From NCBI GenBank assembly GCA_013398955.1, contig VWPU01017392.1:124001-188000 (forward strand): DNA of 64,000 nt. The letters are read 5' to 3'. Positions 63,762 to 64,000 of this stretch are shown here, in pieces. Source of the DNA: Callaeas wilsoni (Eukaryota; Chordata; Aves; Passeriformes; Callaeidae). The translations under genes and the position numbers were made by a program. Below the pieces are notes generated by a model that did no database searches, was not told where the DNA came from, and was given only the letters and a program-made list of their open reading frames with translations. Within the stretch, counting starts at the first letter, position 1; every line of letters begins with the position of its first letter.

Positions 63762-63843
63762 GCATGGACCCAATATCTGTGTCACTAGAAGACAATACTG
63801 GAAAAGAGGCTGTGATCTGTGAGAGTAAAGTCTGTTCACACAG
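63762..63843 (+). CDS. MOCOS: MOCOS internal exon, MOSC region
   Basis: An 82-nt exon that completes the split glycine, adds 26 codons (MDPISVSLEDNTG to KVCSH) and ends after two bases of an arginine codon. It corresponds to the human segment with MEPIEVPLEE and SRVCADR, linking the MOSC N-terminal barrel to the MOSC domain. The acceptor is CTCTGCCCATCTAG and the donor CACAG|gtaagt, a strong consensus. The leaving intron is phase 2. A 148-codon antisense frame across it (63505-63951) is a shadow. Confidence 0.95.
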
Positions 63844-64000
63844 GTAAGTGAGAGCAGAGAGGTACTGAAGCTGAAAATCACTGTAGTGACACTCAGGATG
63901 TGAACAGATGTGCATGCTGACAGAAGTCCTTGAAAAAATGGTGGAAAGCAATGAGTGACTTAGTGGACCAGGAGAGTGGTCCTATTTAAATAAGTTAGAA
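63844..64000 (+). other. MOCOS: Start of the next MOCOS intron
   Basis: It begins with GTAAGT. Nothing else is recognised before the window ends; the remaining MOSC-domain exons and the stop codon must lie downstream. Confidence 0.9.

Noticed and set aside
63505..63951. 148-codon minus-strand open frame
   Set aside because: It crosses the MOCOS exon at 63762-63843 on the other strand and shows no domain; probably a shadow plus chance.
1..64000. CRISPR arrays, operons, phage or bacterial defence systems
   Set aside because: The DNA is vertebrate nuclear sequence with spliced exons and LINEs; the only tandem array (59-bp unit) has no spacers.

Overview
The window is vertebrate nuclear DNA, AT-rich and intron-dominated. 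It most likely comes from a bird. Three fragments of the CR1 LINE family are present; one carries the diagnostic 3' end built of ATTCTATG octamers, which is typical of sauropsids and especially birds. The interspersed repeat load visible by eye is low, and the one gene I recognise is a clear vertebrate orthologue. I cannot fix the species from sequence alone.

That gene is MOCOS, molybdenum cofactor sulfurase, on the + strand. Five internal coding exons are visible: 32457-32656, 47121-47237, 49915-50358, 57192-57354 and 63762-63843. All have AG/GT boundaries and compatible phases. Together they give 334 complete codons, about the middle third of a protein that is usually near 890 residues. In order they cover the end of the NifS-like PLP-dependent cysteine desulfurase domain (with the GCFCNTGAC cysteine motif), a variable linker, and the start of the C-terminal MOSC region (LYPIKSC motif). 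The 5' exons (start codon, PLP-binding lysine region) were not found in the first 32.4 kb, so I read that stretch as one long intron. The 3' exons lie beyond the window. The enzyme places the terminal sulfur on the molybdenum cofactor of xanthine dehydrogenase and aldehyde oxidase. In birds xanthine dehydrogenase makes uric acid, the main nitrogen waste.

Layout: 1-32456 is intron holding a CR1 3' end (6545-6728), an old 1.7-kb antisense CR1 open-reading-frame relic (about 14185-15900), an isolated GC-rich block (18340-18880) and a perfect 3 x 59-bp tandem repeat (21871-22047). 32657-47120 is intron with a CR1 tail (38203-38312) and an antisense coding-like patch (45713-46736). 47238-49914 and 50359-57191 are introns with little beyond low-complexity tracts. 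57355-63761 is intron with a probable solo retroviral LTR (59803-60375) followed directly by a small CpG-rich patch (60541-60711).

I see no clearly new biological system. The most useful leads are the antisense two-exon candidate near 46 kb, the intronic LTR plus CpG patch near 60 kb, the perfect 59-bp repeat, and an in-frame, weak-acceptor MOCOS exon that carries the catalytic cysteine motif.
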